Source of the DNA: Burkholderia cepacia GG4
Lineage (GTDB): Bacteria > Pseudomonadota > Gammaproteobacteria > Burkholderiales > Burkholderiaceae
Assembly (NCBI RefSeq): GCF_000292915.1
Contig: NC_018514.1
Coordinates: forward strand, 2,728,001-2,792,000
Direction: 5' to 3'
DNA length: 64,000 nt
Both the position numbers and the translations under genes were made by a program. Shown one piece after another: positions 17,942-27,549 of this stretch. Each line of letters begins with the position of its first letter. Position 1 is the first letter of the stretch. Below the pieces are notes generated by a model, which worked only from the letters and a program-made list of their open reading frames with translations, had not been told where the DNA came from and ran no database searches.

Positions 17942-18440
17942 CAATCTCGTCTGAAACGGACGTCGCGGATCGCGCGTCGCCTTGGGGGTCGAACTGGCGC
18001 CGCAGCGCAGTGGCCGGGTAGGCCTTGCGTGGGCGATGGAGCAGTCGGGCGGGTTAGCCCGGGCCGGGGTCGGACGCCGCCTGGTAGGGCGGGGCGGGGC
18101 CCCGACCGGCGCGCGAATGGTAACGTTCGCCGGTCCGGTGCGTCAGGTTCGCGCCACTCAGGGAAACTCCCGATATGGCGGCAGCTTTCAGGAACATTTG
18201 TCTCATCATCTACTTGTAAGCTTTGCGCCCGTTCTCCGCAGATTCCCGGAGAGCCGCTTGCAGCTTGCCTGTGAAGCCGGCGAGTCTGGCAAGATAGCGC
18301 GTCGTTTCGCTCGCTTCGTGCCCTGTTTAGTGCACCGGGCTCAACACCGAAGACGTGTGCGAACCCGAAGACTAAGCCAAATCGATCTAACTTAGTTACT
18401 TTCCATCAAACATTTTTTGACGACCACTTTTCGGCCTGCT
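17942..18440. promoter_or_regulatory. Divergent promoter region with an ACTAAG/CTTAGT inverted repeat
   Basis: About 500 bases between the POT transporter gene and the XRE-cupin gene. Positions 18371-18396 contain the arms ACTAAG and CTTAGT separated by 14 bases, just upstream of the regulator start, a plausible operator. The 18370-18430 part is AT-rich, as expected for a promoter. No gene or terminator is seen. Confidence 0.4.
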
Positions 18441-19022
18441 ATGGTTCCCCCCACTGAAAACTCGCGGTCAGCAGACGCTGCCGCCGCACTGGGCAGCAAG
18501 ATTCGCGCGTTGCGCCAACGACTCAAGCGCACGCTCGACGACACCGCTACCGCCGCGGGGATTTCTAAGCCGTTTCTGTCTCAAGTCGAACGCGGGCTCG
18601 CGTCGCCGTCGCTGACGTCGCTGGCCGGTATCGCACAGGCGCTCGGCGTGACGGTGCAGTACTTCGTGGATACGCCGAGCGAGGAACGCTCGGTCTGCAG
18701 AGGCGAGCAGTTGCGCTTCTTCGGATTCGCCGATTCGGCGAACCTGTTCGCGAGGCTGACGAACGTGACCGAAGGGCGTCAGCTCGAGGCGATCCTCGTG
18801 CGAATGCCGCCGGGGCAGAAGCGGTCGGAGGTGACGACACATGCAGGAGAGGAGTTCCTGTATGTGATTGAAGGGGAAGTGTCGCTGACGCTGGAAGGCA
18901 AGACGTTCGTCCTGCATGCCGGCGACAGTTCGCACTATCAGTCGACGGTCCCGCACAGCTGGGTCAACACCGCGAAGGTTGAATCGGTGGTGGTCTGGGT
19001 CGGTACACCGCGATTGTTCTAA
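18441..19022 (+). CDS. XRE-family regulator with C-terminal cupin
   Basis: A 193-residue two-domain regulator. The N-terminal helix-turn-helix (LGSKIRALRQRLKRTLDDTATAAGISKPFLSQVERGLASPSL) resembles the PuuR/SutR group. The C-terminal cupin_2 domain (MPPGQKRSEVTTHAGEEFLYVIEGEVSLTLEGK, HYQSTVPHSWVN) would bind a small ligand. ATG 18441 is used; a TTG at 18417 is also possible and neither has a good ribosome site. It is divergent from the POT transporter and lies upstream of oppA in the same direction, so it probably senses a peptide or amino acid and controls both. Confidence 0.88.
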   Translation: MVPPTENSRSADAAAALGSKIRALRQRLKRTLDDTATAAGISKPFLSQVERGLASPSLTSLAGIAQALGVTVQYFVDTPSEERSVCRGEQLRFFGFADSANLFARLTNVTEGRQLEAILVRMPPGQKRSEVTTHAGEEFLYVIEGEVSLTLEGKTFVLHAGDSSHYQSTVPHSWVNTAKVESVVVWVGTPRLF

Positions 19023-19200
19023 CGCACGGGTATTCCTTCGTTTCCGAGATGGGATGCCTGTCGAAAGAAACGTAAGGAATACTAACATGCAATACGAGAA
19101 TCACGGGCCTCCTCAATCGCTGTACCCGTCAGCGTCTCACGCGTAATCCGCGGCATCCGCCGCGCGACGCTCACCGAAACACTTTCTCAAGACTGCCACG

Positions 19201-20814
19201 ATGAAATCCTTGCATGCCATGTCGGCCGTGCTGGCCACGCTCGCCCTGACGACGCCTGTCGCCCACGCCGTTACCGTTCCGTCGAACGTCGCGCTCGCTC
19301 CTCAACAGGACCTGACGCGCCAGGTGCCCGCCGAAGTCGAGTCGCTCGATCCGGCGCACATCGAGTCGTGGACCGGCAACACGATCGGCCTCGACCTGTT
19401 CGAGGGGCTCGCCCGTATCGACGCGACCGGCCAGGTTGTGCCGGGCGTCGCCCAATCGTGGGAGCGCAAGACGCCGCAGACGTGGATCTTCAAGCTGCGC
19501 CACGACGCGAAGTGGAGCAACGGCGAGCCCGTGACGGCCGCCGATTTCGTCTATTCGTGGCAGCGCCTCGTCGATCCGAAGACGGGCTCGAAATACACGA
19601 TCCTCGTCGAGTTCGTGAAGAACTCGAAGGACATCATCGCGGGCAAGGCCGCGCCGTCGACGCTCGGCGTGCGCGCCGTCGATCCGTACACGCTCGAAGT
19701 GACGACCGACGTGCCGGTCGCATTCTTCCCCGAGCTGACCGCGATGGCGCCGCTCGTGCCGGTGAACAAGGACGCCGTCGCGAAGTTCGGCGACGCGTGG
19801 ACGCGCCCGGGCAACCTCGTCAGCAACGGCGCGTACCAGCTCGCCGACTGGCAGCCGAACAACCGCATCGTCGTGACCAAGGACGCGAAGTACTGGAACG
19901 CGCCGAAGGTCGTGATCAACAAGGTCACGTACCTGCCGATCGAGAGCGATGAAACGGCGATGCGCATGTACCAGGCCGGCCAGATCGACTACAGCTACTC
20001 GATCCCGTCGGGCATCTTCCAGCAGGTCAGCAAGCAGTTCGGCGGCGAACTGCGCCCGGGCCTGCAGCTCGCGACGTACTACTACTACCTGAACAACAGC
20101 GACGCGGCGCTGAAGGACAAGCGCGTGCGCCAGGCGCTGTCGATGGTGATCGATCGCGAGGTGCTGACGTCGAAGCTCACGCAGGCCGGCGAGAAGCCGA
20201 TGTACGGGCTGATGCCGAACGGCACGAAGGGCGCGAAGCCGTTCACGCCGGAATGGGCGTCGTGGCCGATGGCCAAGCGTGTCGAGACCGCGAAGACCCT
20301 GCTGAAGCAGGCCGGCTACTCGGACGCGAAGCCGCTGTCGTTCACGCTCACCTACAACACCAACGACCTGCACAAGAAGGTCGCGCTGTTCACGGCATCG
20401 GAATGGCGCACCAAGCTCGGCATCAACACGAAGCTCGAGAACGTCGAGTTCAAGGTGCTGATGAAGGATCGGCATGACGGCAAGGTGCAGATCGCGCGCG
20501 ACGGCTGGTTCGCCGACTACAACGACGCGATGACCTTCTTCGACCTGATCCGCTGCGGCAGCTCGCAGAACACCGTCGGCTACTGCAACAAGCAGGTCGA
20601 CACGTTCGTCGACGAAGGCAACCAGAAGCTCGACGACAAGGCGCGCGCCACGCTGCTCACGCAGGCGCACGACACGGCGATGAACGACACGCCGATGGTG
20701 CCGCTGTTCCAGTACTCGGCCGACCGTCTCGTGAAGCCCTACGTGGGCGGCTATTCGCTGAAGAACGTGATCGACATGCGTGCTTCGCAGGACATGTACC
20801 TGATCAAGCACTGA
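19201..20814 (+). CDS. oppA: Periplasmic oligopeptide-binding protein OppA
   Basis: A 537-residue SBP family 5 protein. It has a Sec signal peptide (MKSLHAMSAVLATLALTTPVAHA). The mature sequence opens with DLTRQVPAEVESLDPAHIESW and has the SBP_5 core (WERKTPQTWIFKLRHDAKWSNGEPVTAADFVYSWQRL). A pair of cysteines near the C-terminus (IRCGSSQNTVGYCNKQVD) is typical of OppA/MppA. It binds peptides in the periplasm and delivers them to the permease encoded just downstream. The gap to oppB is 11 bases, so the five opp genes form an operon. Confidence 0.93.
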   Translation: MKSLHAMSAVLATLALTTPVAHAVTVPSNVALAPQQDLTRQVPAEVESLDPAHIESWTGNTIGLDLFEGLARIDATGQVVPGVAQSWERKTPQTWIFKLRHDAKWSNGEPVTAADFVYSWQRLVDPKTGSKYTILVEFVKNSKDIIAGKAAPSTLGVRAVDPYTLEVTTDVPVAFFPELTAMAPLVPVNKDAVAKFGDAWTRPGNLVSNGAYQLADWQPNNRIVVTKDAKYWNAPKVVINKVTYLPIESDETAMRMYQAGQIDYSYSIPSGIFQQVSKQFGGELRPGLQLATYYYYLNNSDAALKDKRVRQALSMVIDREVLTSKLTQAGEKPMYGLMPNGTKGAKPFTPEWASWPMAKRVETAKTLLKQAGYSDAKPLSFTLTYNTNDLHKKVALFTASEWRTKLGINTKLENVEFKVLMKDRHDGKVQIARDGWFADYNDAMTFFDLIRCGSSQNTVGYCNKQVDTFVDEGNQKLDDKARATLLTQAHDTAMNDTPMVPLFQYSADRLVKPYVGGYSLKNVIDMRASQDMYLIKH

Positions 20815-20825
20815 GCGGAGCGATC

Positions 20826-21764
20826 ATGCTGGCCTACGCATTGAGACGCACGTTGTGGGCGGTGCCGACGATTCTCGCCGTCATCACCGTCTGCTACCTG
20901 CTGCTGCATTTCACGCCCGGCGGTCCGTTCGATACGGAGAAGCAGCTGTCCGCGGCGACGCTCGCGAACCTGAACGCGAAGTACCACCTCGACGAGCCGC
21001 TGTGGAAGCAGTACCTGCTGTATCTCGGTTCGCTGCTGCAGGGCGATCTCGGCCCGTCGTTCCGCTACGTCGACTGGTCGGTGAACGATCTCGTGAAGAA
21101 GGCGCTGCCCGTGAGTCTCGGCGTGGGCGGCGTGTCGATCCCGATCTCGATCGTGTTCGGCGTGCTGCTCGGCACCGTCGCGGCCGTGCGCCGCGACAGC
21201 CTGATCGACCGCTTCGTGATGCTGATCGGCAACTTCGGCAACGTCGTGCCGCCGTTCGTGCTCGGCCCGGTGCTGGTGTGGATCTTCGCGATCCTGCTGA
21301 AGACGTCGGCCGGCAACGGCTGGCTGCCGGCCGGCGGCTGGGGCGACGGTGGCTGGCAGTACCGGCTGCTGCCGATCGTGCTGCTGACCCTCATCAACGT
21401 GTCGCTGCTCGCACGCGTGATGCGCGGCTCGATGATCGAGACGCTGTCGAGCAACTTCATCCGCACTGCGCGCGCGAAGGGCCTGCCGGGCTCGACGATC
21501 GTGCTGCGCCACGCGCTCAAGCCCGCGCTGATGCCGGTCGTGTCGCTGTTCGGCACGGTCTGCATCACGTCGATCACGGCGGCCGTCGTCACCGAATCGG
21601 TGTTCGCGTTGCCGGGGCTCGGGCAACTGGTCGTGAACGGCGCCATCAACCGTGACTACACGCTGGTGCTCGGCCTCGTCGTGCTGACGACCGTCTGTGC
21701 CGTGCTGTTCAACCTGCTGGTCGACCTCGCCTACGCGTGGCTCGATCCGCGCATCCGTTACTGA
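20826..21764 (+). CDS. oppB: Oligopeptide ABC transporter permease OppB
   Basis: A 312-residue inner-membrane permease with six helices. The N-terminus (MLAYALRRTLWAVPTILAVITVCYLLLHFTPGGPFD) is typical of OppB, and the EAA loop that contacts the ATPases is FIRTARAKGLPGSTIVLRHALKPA. It forms the channel together with OppC. The stop is 13 bases before the oppC start. Confidence 0.94.
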   Translation: MLAYALRRTLWAVPTILAVITVCYLLLHFTPGGPFDTEKQLSAATLANLNAKYHLDEPLWKQYLLYLGSLLQGDLGPSFRYVDWSVNDLVKKALPVSLGVGGVSIPISIVFGVLLGTVAAVRRDSLIDRFVMLIGNFGNVVPPFVLGPVLVWIFAILLKTSAGNGWLPAGGWGDGGWQYRLLPIVLLTLINVSLLARVMRGSMIETLSSNFIRTARAKGLPGSTIVLRHALKPALMPVVSLFGTVCITSITAAVVTESVFALPGLGQLVVNGAINRDYTLVLGLVVLTTVCAVLFNLLVDLAYAWLDPRIRY

Positions 21765-21777
21765 GCGAGGCACCGCG

Positions 21778-22680
21778 ATGACTCCGACTACTCCCGTCGT
21801 CAGTCTGCCCGTGCAGACCGACTCGCCGCCGCGTTCGCGCTCGCCGCTCGCGCTCGCGTTCGCGCGCTTCCTTCACAACCGCGCGGCCGTGTTCAGCCTC
21901 GTGCTGCTCGCGCTGATCACGCTCGCGTGTTTCATCGGCCCGTGGCTGCTTGCGGCGGATCCCGCCGCGAGCGACTGGGGCTCGATCAGCCTGCCGCCGA
22001 CGCTCGCGAACCAGCACTGGTTCGGCACCGACGAGCTCGGCCGCGACCTGCTCGTGCGCACGCTGATCGGCGGCCGCGTGTCGATCGAGGTCGGCCTGCT
22101 CGGCACGCTGGTGTCCGGCCTGTTCGGCGTCGCGTGGGGTGCGATCGCCGGCTTCGCGGGCGGCCGCGTCGACTCCGCGATGATGCGCGTCGTCGACATG
22201 ATGTACGCGATCCCGTACCTGCTGATCGCGATCCTGATGATGACCCTGTTCGGCCGCTCGTTCATGCTGGTCGTGCTGACCATCAGCGCGTTCTCGTGGA
22301 TCGACATGGCGCGCGTCGTGCGCGGCCAGACGCTGTCGCTGCGCAACCGCGAGTTCGTCGATGCGGCGCGCGCGATCGGCGTGTCGCCGGCGTCGATCAT
22401 CCTGCGCCACGTCGTGCCGAACCTGCTCGGCGTGGTCGTCGTGTATGCGACGGTCTCGGTGCCGAACATCGTGCTGACGGAATCGGTGCTGTCGTTCCTC
22501 GGCCTCGGCGTGCAGGAACCGATGACGAGCTGGGGCGTGCTGATCCAGGACGGCGCGCAGAAACTGGAATCGACGCCGTGGCTGTTGCTGGCGCCGGCCG
22601 TCATGCTGTGCGTGACGCTCTATTGCGTGAACTTCGTTGGCGACGGCCTGCGTGACGCGCTCGACCCGAAGGATCGCTGA
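21778..22680 (+). CDS. oppC: Oligopeptide ABC transporter permease OppC
   Basis: A 300-residue permease with an extended cytoplasmic N-terminus and six helices. The HWFGTDELGRDLLVRTLIGGRVSIEVG segment and the EAA loop FVDAARAIGVSPASIILRHVVPN identify it as OppC. The start ATG 21778 follows GCGAGG and lies 13 bases after oppB; the upstream codons in frame overlap oppB. The next gene starts two bases after its stop. Confidence 0.94.
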   Translation: MTPTTPVVSLPVQTDSPPRSRSPLALAFARFLHNRAAVFSLVLLALITLACFIGPWLLAADPAASDWGSISLPPTLANQHWFGTDELGRDLLVRTLIGGRVSIEVGLLGTLVSGLFGVAWGAIAGFAGGRVDSAMMRVVDMMYAIPYLLIAILMMTLFGRSFMLVVLTISAFSWIDMARVVRGQTLSLRNREFVDAARAIGVSPASIILRHVVPNLLGVVVVYATVSVPNIVLTESVLSFLGLGVQEPMTSWGVLIQDGAQKLESTPWLLLAPAVMLCVTLYCVNFVGDGLRDALDPKDR

Positions 22681-22681
22681 A

Positions 22682-23674
22682 ATGGCAGCTCTGCTTGAAG
22701 TTGAAAACCTCGGCGTGCGTTTCTCGCGCAAGGACGCACCGCCGATCGACGCCGTGAGCGGCGTGTCGTTCTCGCTCGAAGCCGGCAAGACGCTCGGCAT
22801 CGTCGGCGAATCGGGCTCGGGCAAGAGCCAGACCGTGATGGCGCTGCTCGGCCTCCTGGCCGGCAACGGCGCGACGACCGGCGCCGCGCGCTATCGTGGC
22901 GACAACCTGCTTGAGATGGATACGCGCGCGCTGAATGCGGTGCGCGGCGACCGGATCGCGATGATCTTCCAGGATCCGATGACGTCGCTCAATCCGTTCC
23001 TGACGATCGAGCGGCAGATGACCGAGACGCTGCAGCTGCATCGCAAGCTGTCGCGCAAGGAAGCCACGAAGCGCGCGATCGAGGCGCTCGAGTCGGTGCG
23101 CATTCCCGACGCGGCGCGCCGCATCCGGATGTATCCGCACGAGTTCTCGGGCGGTATGCGCCAGCGCGTGATGATCGCGATGGCGCTGCTGTCCGAGCCG
23201 GAAATCCTGATCGCCGACGAGCCGACCACCGCGCTCGACGTGACCGTGCAGGCACAGATCATCGACCTGCTGCGCGAGCTGAACCGCGAGCGCGGCACCG
23301 CGATCGTGCTGATCACGCACGACATGGGTGTGGTCGCGGGCCTCGCGGACGACGTGATGGTCATGTATGCGGGCCGCACCGTCGAATACGCGCCGGCCGA
23401 ATCGATCTTCGCGGCGCCGTCGCATCCGTACACGATCGGCCTGCTCAACGCGCTGCCGCGCCTGACCGACGCGGACGATGCCCCGCTCGTCGCGATTCCC
23501 GGCAATCCGCCGATGCCCGGCACCGCGCCGGCCGGCTGCGCGTTCGCGAAGCGCTGCACGTATGCGGAGGCGCGCTGCGGTGACGCGCGCCCCGCGCTCG
23601 AAACCTATGGCGCGGTAGGCGCGGTGCGCGCGTGCCACCGGCCGCTGGCCGATCTGACGGGAGGTCTGCGATGA
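22682..23674 (+). CDS. oppD: Oligopeptide ABC transporter ATPase OppD
   Basis: A 330-residue ABC ATPase. Walker A is GESGSGKSQ, the signature is FSGGMRQRVMIAMAL, Walker B is ILIADEPTTALD, and the switch histidine is in LITHDMG. The C-terminal oligopeptide extension has CAFAKRCTYAEARC, four cysteines that in relatives can bind an iron-sulfur cluster. It powers transport with OppF. Its stop overlaps the oppF ATG (ATGA at 23671-23674). Confidence 0.95.
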   Translation: MAALLEVENLGVRFSRKDAPPIDAVSGVSFSLEAGKTLGIVGESGSGKSQTVMALLGLLAGNGATTGAARYRGDNLLEMDTRALNAVRGDRIAMIFQDPMTSLNPFLTIERQMTETLQLHRKLSRKEATKRAIEALESVRIPDAARRIRMYPHEFSGGMRQRVMIAMALLSEPEILIADEPTTALDVTVQAQIIDLLRELNRERGTAIVLITHDMGVVAGLADDVMVMYAGRTVEYAPAESIFAAPSHPYTIGLLNALPRLTDADDAPLVAIPGNPPMPGTAPAGCAFAKRCTYAEARCGDARPALETYGAVGAVRACHRPLADLTGGLR

Positions 23675-24693
23675 GCGTCAATGAACGCCGCAACGACGGC
23701 GCGACGGGCGACACGCTGCTGTCCGTCGAGGATCTGAAGGTGCATTTCCGCGTGCCGCTCGGCGGCTATCCGTGGTCGCCGAAGGGCACGCTGCGCGCGG
23801 TCGACGGCGTGTCGTTCGACGTGAAGCGCGGCGAGACGGTCGGGCTCGTCGGCGAGTCGGGCTGCGGGAAGTCGACGCTCGCGCGCGCGCTGATCGGCCT
23901 CGTGCCGATGACGGCCGGCACGGTGCGCTGGCGCGGCGAAGCCGTCGCGCCCGATCACCTGCGCGGCACCGCGATGCGCCGCGAAGTGCAGATGATCTTC
24001 CAGGATCCGCTCGCGTCGCTGGATCCGCGCATGACGATCGAGCAGATCGTCGCCGAGCCGCTCGTCACGCACCACGCGGGCCTCGGCCGCACCGAAGTGC
24101 GCCGCCGGGTGGTCACGATGCTCGAGCGGGTCGGCCTGAACGCGCATCATCTGCTGCGCTATCCGCACGAATTCTCCGGCGGACAGTGCCAGCGCGTCGG
24201 CATCGCGCGCGCCCTGATCGGCGAGCCGAAGCTCGTGATCTGCGACGAACCCGTATCGGCGCTGGACGTGTCGATCCAGGCGCAGATCGTGAACCTGCTG
24301 CGCGATCTGCAACGCGAACTGTCGTTGTCCTATCTGTTCGTCGCGCACGATCTGGCGGTGGTGAAGGCCATCAGCCAGCGCGTGCTCGTGATGTATCTCG
24401 GCCGCGTGATGGAGTTCGGCGCGCGGCATGACGTGTACGGCGTGCCGCAGCACCCGTACACGAAGGCGCTGCTCGATGCGGCGCCGACGCCGGAGCCGGC
24501 GCGCGAGCGTGCTCGCCGTCCGATGCTGCTGGCAGGCGAGATGCCGTCTCCGCTCAACCCGCCGTCCGGCTGTGCGTTCCGCACGCGCTGCCCGGTCGCG
24601 ATCGACGCGTGCGCGCAGGACGTGCCGCTGCCGGAAGTGCGGCAGGGCTCGGCGGCGCGTGTCGCGTGCATTCGGGCGGGCGTGGCGGCGTGA
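23671..24693 (+). CDS. oppF: Oligopeptide ABC transporter ATPase OppF
   Basis: A 340-residue ABC ATPase partner of OppD. Walker A is GESGCGKSTLARA, the signature FSGGQCQRVGIARAL, and Walker B LVICDEPVSALDVS. The C-terminal domain has PYTKALLDAAPTPEP and the cysteine-containing CAFRTRCPVAIDAC. It is translationally coupled to oppD by an ATGA overlap, with GGGAGG upstream. It ends the opp gene run; the OprD-family porin gene starts 159 bases later. Confidence 0.95.
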   Translation: MSVNERRNDGATGDTLLSVEDLKVHFRVPLGGYPWSPKGTLRAVDGVSFDVKRGETVGLVGESGCGKSTLARALIGLVPMTAGTVRWRGEAVAPDHLRGTAMRREVQMIFQDPLASLDPRMTIEQIVAEPLVTHHAGLGRTEVRRRVVTMLERVGLNAHHLLRYPHEFSGGQCQRVGIARALIGEPKLVICDEPVSALDVSIQAQIVNLLRDLQRELSLSYLFVAHDLAVVKAISQRVLVMYLGRVMEFGARHDVYGVPQHPYTKALLDAAPTPEPARERARRPMLLAGEMPSPLNPPSGCAFRTRCPVAIDACAQDVPLPEVRQGSAARVACIRAGVAA

Positions 24694-24852
24694 AGTGACG
24701 CAGCAAACATAACAAGGCAGGTCAACAGGGGTAGGTGCGGCGCGAATGATCTTCGCGCCGCGGGTACAGGCGCGTCCTTAGCCGGGCACGCCGGGGGGCC
24801 GGAAGCGGATCGCAACCGGCGTGGACGACATCAACACAAGACGAGAATTACG

Positions 24853-26325
24853 ATGAAGAAGCAGAAGACGATCGGGACGGCATCGAAGATGCTGCTTGCA
24901 TGGGGCCTGCCGGCGCTCGCCGGCGTATCGCTGAGCGGCGTCGCGCGCGCCGACGACGCAGCCCCCGCACCGCTGACGGTCGCACAGGCCGCGCCGTCCG
25001 CCGGCACGAGCATGACGGTCGCACAGGCATCGACCGAGAACGCGATTATCAACGCCGAGGCAACCCAGGCCGTCACGCCGCCGGACGAGCCTTCGGCGCA
25101 GTCGAAGTCGAACGGCTTCATTGCCGACAGCCATCTGAACTTCCTGTTCCGCAACTACGCGGACACGCTCGACAACAAGGGCGGGCCGCACCGTCACGCG
25201 TGGGTCCAGGGCGCGATGGCGAACTTCGAGTCGGGCTTCACGACCGGCCTGATCGGCTTCGGCGTGGACGCGTCGCTGTATGCGGCGCTGAAGCTCGACG
25301 GCGGCGCGGGCGCGGGCAGCATGGTGCACATCGCGAAGGGCGGCGGTGGTTCGAACCAGCTCGCGTGGGCGTATCCGGGCATCTACGACGTGAAGGCGCG
25401 GATCTCGAACACGGTGGTCAAGTACGGTCTGCAGGCCGTCGACAACCCGTTCATGGAGCAGCACGACAACCGTGCGCTGCCGCCGACCTTCCTCGGTGCG
25501 ACGATCGTCAGCAATGAATTCAAGAACGTGATGCTCGAGGGCGGCAGCTTCACCAAGACCGACGCACGCGGCCATACGACGCTCACGAACCTCACGACGC
25601 AGTACGGCGGCACGCGCATCAATCGCCTGTCCTACGTCGGCGGCACGTGGGACTACTCGCCGAACGGTGAAGTCGCGCTGTACGCGAACCAGGCCGACGA
25701 CGTGTGGCACCAGTATTACGCGTCGGTGAAGCAGAGCATCGGCAGCACGCAGACGGTCAAGTGGACGGGCTTCGGCAACGTCTACTCGACGCATGACACG
25801 GGCGACGCGCTGCAGGGCAAGATCAACAACAACGCGTACAGCCTGTCGCTGGCTGCACAGCACGGGCCGCACGAACTGCTGCTCGGCTATCAGCAGATTC
25901 TCGGCGACCAGTTCTTCGACTACCTGAACGAAACGAACGGCATCTTCCTGACCAACTCGATGGACGTCGACTACAACGCGCCGCACGAAAAGTCGCTGCA
26001 GCTGCGTTACACGTTCTACGGCAAGGAAGCGGGCCTGCCGGGCTTCAAGGCGATGCTGTGGGGCGTGACGGGCTGGGGTTCGGACGGCAGCGCGGGCGCG
26101 GCGGCGGATCCGAGCAAGTCGAGCATCTACTGGAGCAACGGCGCGCCGGTGCAGGGCCGTCACCACGAGTTCGGCTTCATCCCGTCGTACACGTTCCAGA
26201 GCGGCAAGCTGAAGGACACGAAGGTCACGTTCATCGCGATGTGGCATACCGGTTCCGCGCACACCGCGGACGCGACCAACAAGGAGTACCGCCTGGTCGT
26301 GAACGTGCCGCTGCACGCGTTCTGA
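24853..26325 (+). CDS. OprD-family outer-membrane porin
   Basis: A 490-residue beta-barrel porin with a signal peptide ending VARA/DDA. The mature N-terminus has two copies of a TVAQA-type segment (PLTVAQAAPS and MTVAQASTEN), a low-complexity linker before the barrel. The barrel starts FIADSHLNFLFRNYADTLDN, the OprD hallmark, and the last strand ends in a terminal Phe, the usual Bam recognition residue. OprD-type porins admit amino acids, peptides or aromatic acids. Following oppABCDF, it likely provides outer-membrane passage for the same peptides (inference). Confidence 0.9.
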   Translation: MKKQKTIGTASKMLLAWGLPALAGVSLSGVARADDAAPAPLTVAQAAPSAGTSMTVAQASTENAIINAEATQAVTPPDEPSAQSKSNGFIADSHLNFLFRNYADTLDNKGGPHRHAWVQGAMANFESGFTTGLIGFGVDASLYAALKLDGGAGAGSMVHIAKGGGGSNQLAWAYPGIYDVKARISNTVVKYGLQAVDNPFMEQHDNRALPPTFLGATIVSNEFKNVMLEGGSFTKTDARGHTTLTNLTTQYGGTRINRLSYVGGTWDYSPNGEVALYANQADDVWHQYYASVKQSIGSTQTVKWTGFGNVYSTHDTGDALQGKINNNAYSLSLAAQHGPHELLLGYQQILGDQFFDYLNETNGIFLTNSMDVDYNAPHEKSLQLRYTFYGKEAGLPGFKAMLWGVTGWGSDGSAGAAADPSKSSIYWSNGAPVQGRHHEFGFIPSYTFQSGKLKDTKVTFIAMWHTGSAHTADATNKEYRLVVNVPLHAF

Positions 26326-26394
26326 TCGAAGGGGGGCGCAGTTGTCCCCCCGCAGTATTATCCGTATCGCGCGGCCGGCCTGCAGTCAGTGTGA

Positions 26395-27387
26395 TCAGGC
26401 CGGCTTGTGCAACCCCGCCACCGGATCGTTCGCGGCGGGCATGTCTTCCACCAGCGACGTGAGCTGGCGGCCCGTGTCGCGCCAGGCGTCCAGGCCGCCG
26501 CGCAACGGCAGCGCATCGGTGAAGCCTGCGTCGAGCAGGCGCTTGGCCATCAGCGCGGCCGTCACTTCATTCGGGCACGAGCAGTACACGACGAACTTCT
26601 GCGTGAGCGGATAGCGCGCGACGATGTCCTGGATGCGCCGCTCGTCCGCGAACTGCGCGCCGGGAATCGTGAACGGGTCGAGCTTGCGGTGCTCGGGCGA
26701 GCGCACGTCGAGCACCACCGGCGCGACCGGGTCGCGCAGCAGGAGGTCGAGCTCGTCGACGCCGATCCGCGCGCTTGCCAGCTGACGGATCAGCGCGCGG
26801 CGGCGCATCCAGCGCACGGCCGCATAGACTGCCAGCAGCGCGACGATCACCAGCAGCACCGCGCGGCCGAGCCGGCTCGCGCCGGCGAACAGCCAGTCGA
26901 TCTGCCGGTAGAACACGACCCCCGCGACGAGCCCGACGATCGTCCACAGCGCGGCGCCCAGGGCGTCGTAGCCGGCAAACGTGCGATAGCGCGTGCCGAG
27001 CGCGCCAGCCATCGGCACCGACACGAGCGACAAGCCCGGAATGAAGCGCGCGACGGCGAGCACGCGCACGCCGTAGCGGCCGAAGAAGCGTTCGGTCTTC
27101 TTCACGCAGGTATCGCGCGACAGCGACAGCCGGCAGATCGTCTTCAGCGTCGTGCCGCCGTATCGCCGCCCGGCGATGTACCACACGGTGTCGCCGATCA
27201 GCGCGCCGAGCACCGACAGCGCCAGCACCGTCACGAGCTGCGAGCCGATCATCGCCGGATGCATCGCGGCCATCGCGCCGAACAGCACGAGCGTTGGCAT
27301 CGCCGGCACGGGCAGGCCGATGGCTGCCGCGAGCACATTGGCGAAAACGAGAAGCGGCCCGTATTGGGCGACGAGGTCACGGAGCAT
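26395..27387 (-). CDS. DedA-family membrane protein fused to a rhodanese domain
   Basis: A 330-residue fusion. Residues 1-200 are a DedA/VTT domain (GLPVPAMPTLVLFGAM, GDTVWYIAGRRYG, RFFGRYGVRVLAVARFIPG) with several membrane segments. Residues of about 215-320 are a rhodanese-like domain, with VAPVVLDVRSPEH and the cysteine-containing loop FVVYCSCPNEVTAA. DedA proteins support lipid scrambling and membrane homeostasis; rhodanese domains transfer sulfur or act as phosphatase-like folds. The active-site Cys is in the expected loop. It lies alone on the minus strand. Confidence 0.88.
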   Translation of the reverse strand: MLRDLVAQYGPLLVFANVLAAAIGLPVPAMPTLVLFGAMAAMHPAMIGSQLVTVLALSVLGALIGDTVWYIAGRRYGGTTLKTICRLSLSRDTCVKKTERFFGRYGVRVLAVARFIPGLSLVSVPMAGALGTRYRTFAGYDALGAALWTIVGLVAGVVFYRQIDWLFAGASRLGRAVLLVIVALLAVYAAVRWMRRRALIRQLASARIGVDELDLLLRDPVAPVVLDVRSPEHRKLDPFTIPGAQFADERRIQDIVARYPLTQKFVVYCSCPNEVTAALMAKRLLDAGFTDALPLRGGLDAWRDTGRQLTSLVEDMPAANDPVAGLHKPA

Positions 27388-27549
27388 GACGGCTGGCCGA
27401 AAAGAAAGCGCGTGGGGAGGATACGTAGATGGGCCGATTATCGGCCATTTTCAAGCTGGCGGCGGGGAATGACGGAAAGCGCCTGCCGGTGGCAGGGAGA
27501 TGCGACGGGGCGGTGAGCCGATGCAATGCGCACGGCTCACCGTTGGAAA

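Noticed and set aside
26331..26352. GGGGGG/CCCCCC hairpin after the OprD-family gene
   Set aside because: The stem is homopolymeric and there is no T-run, so a terminator is not supported.
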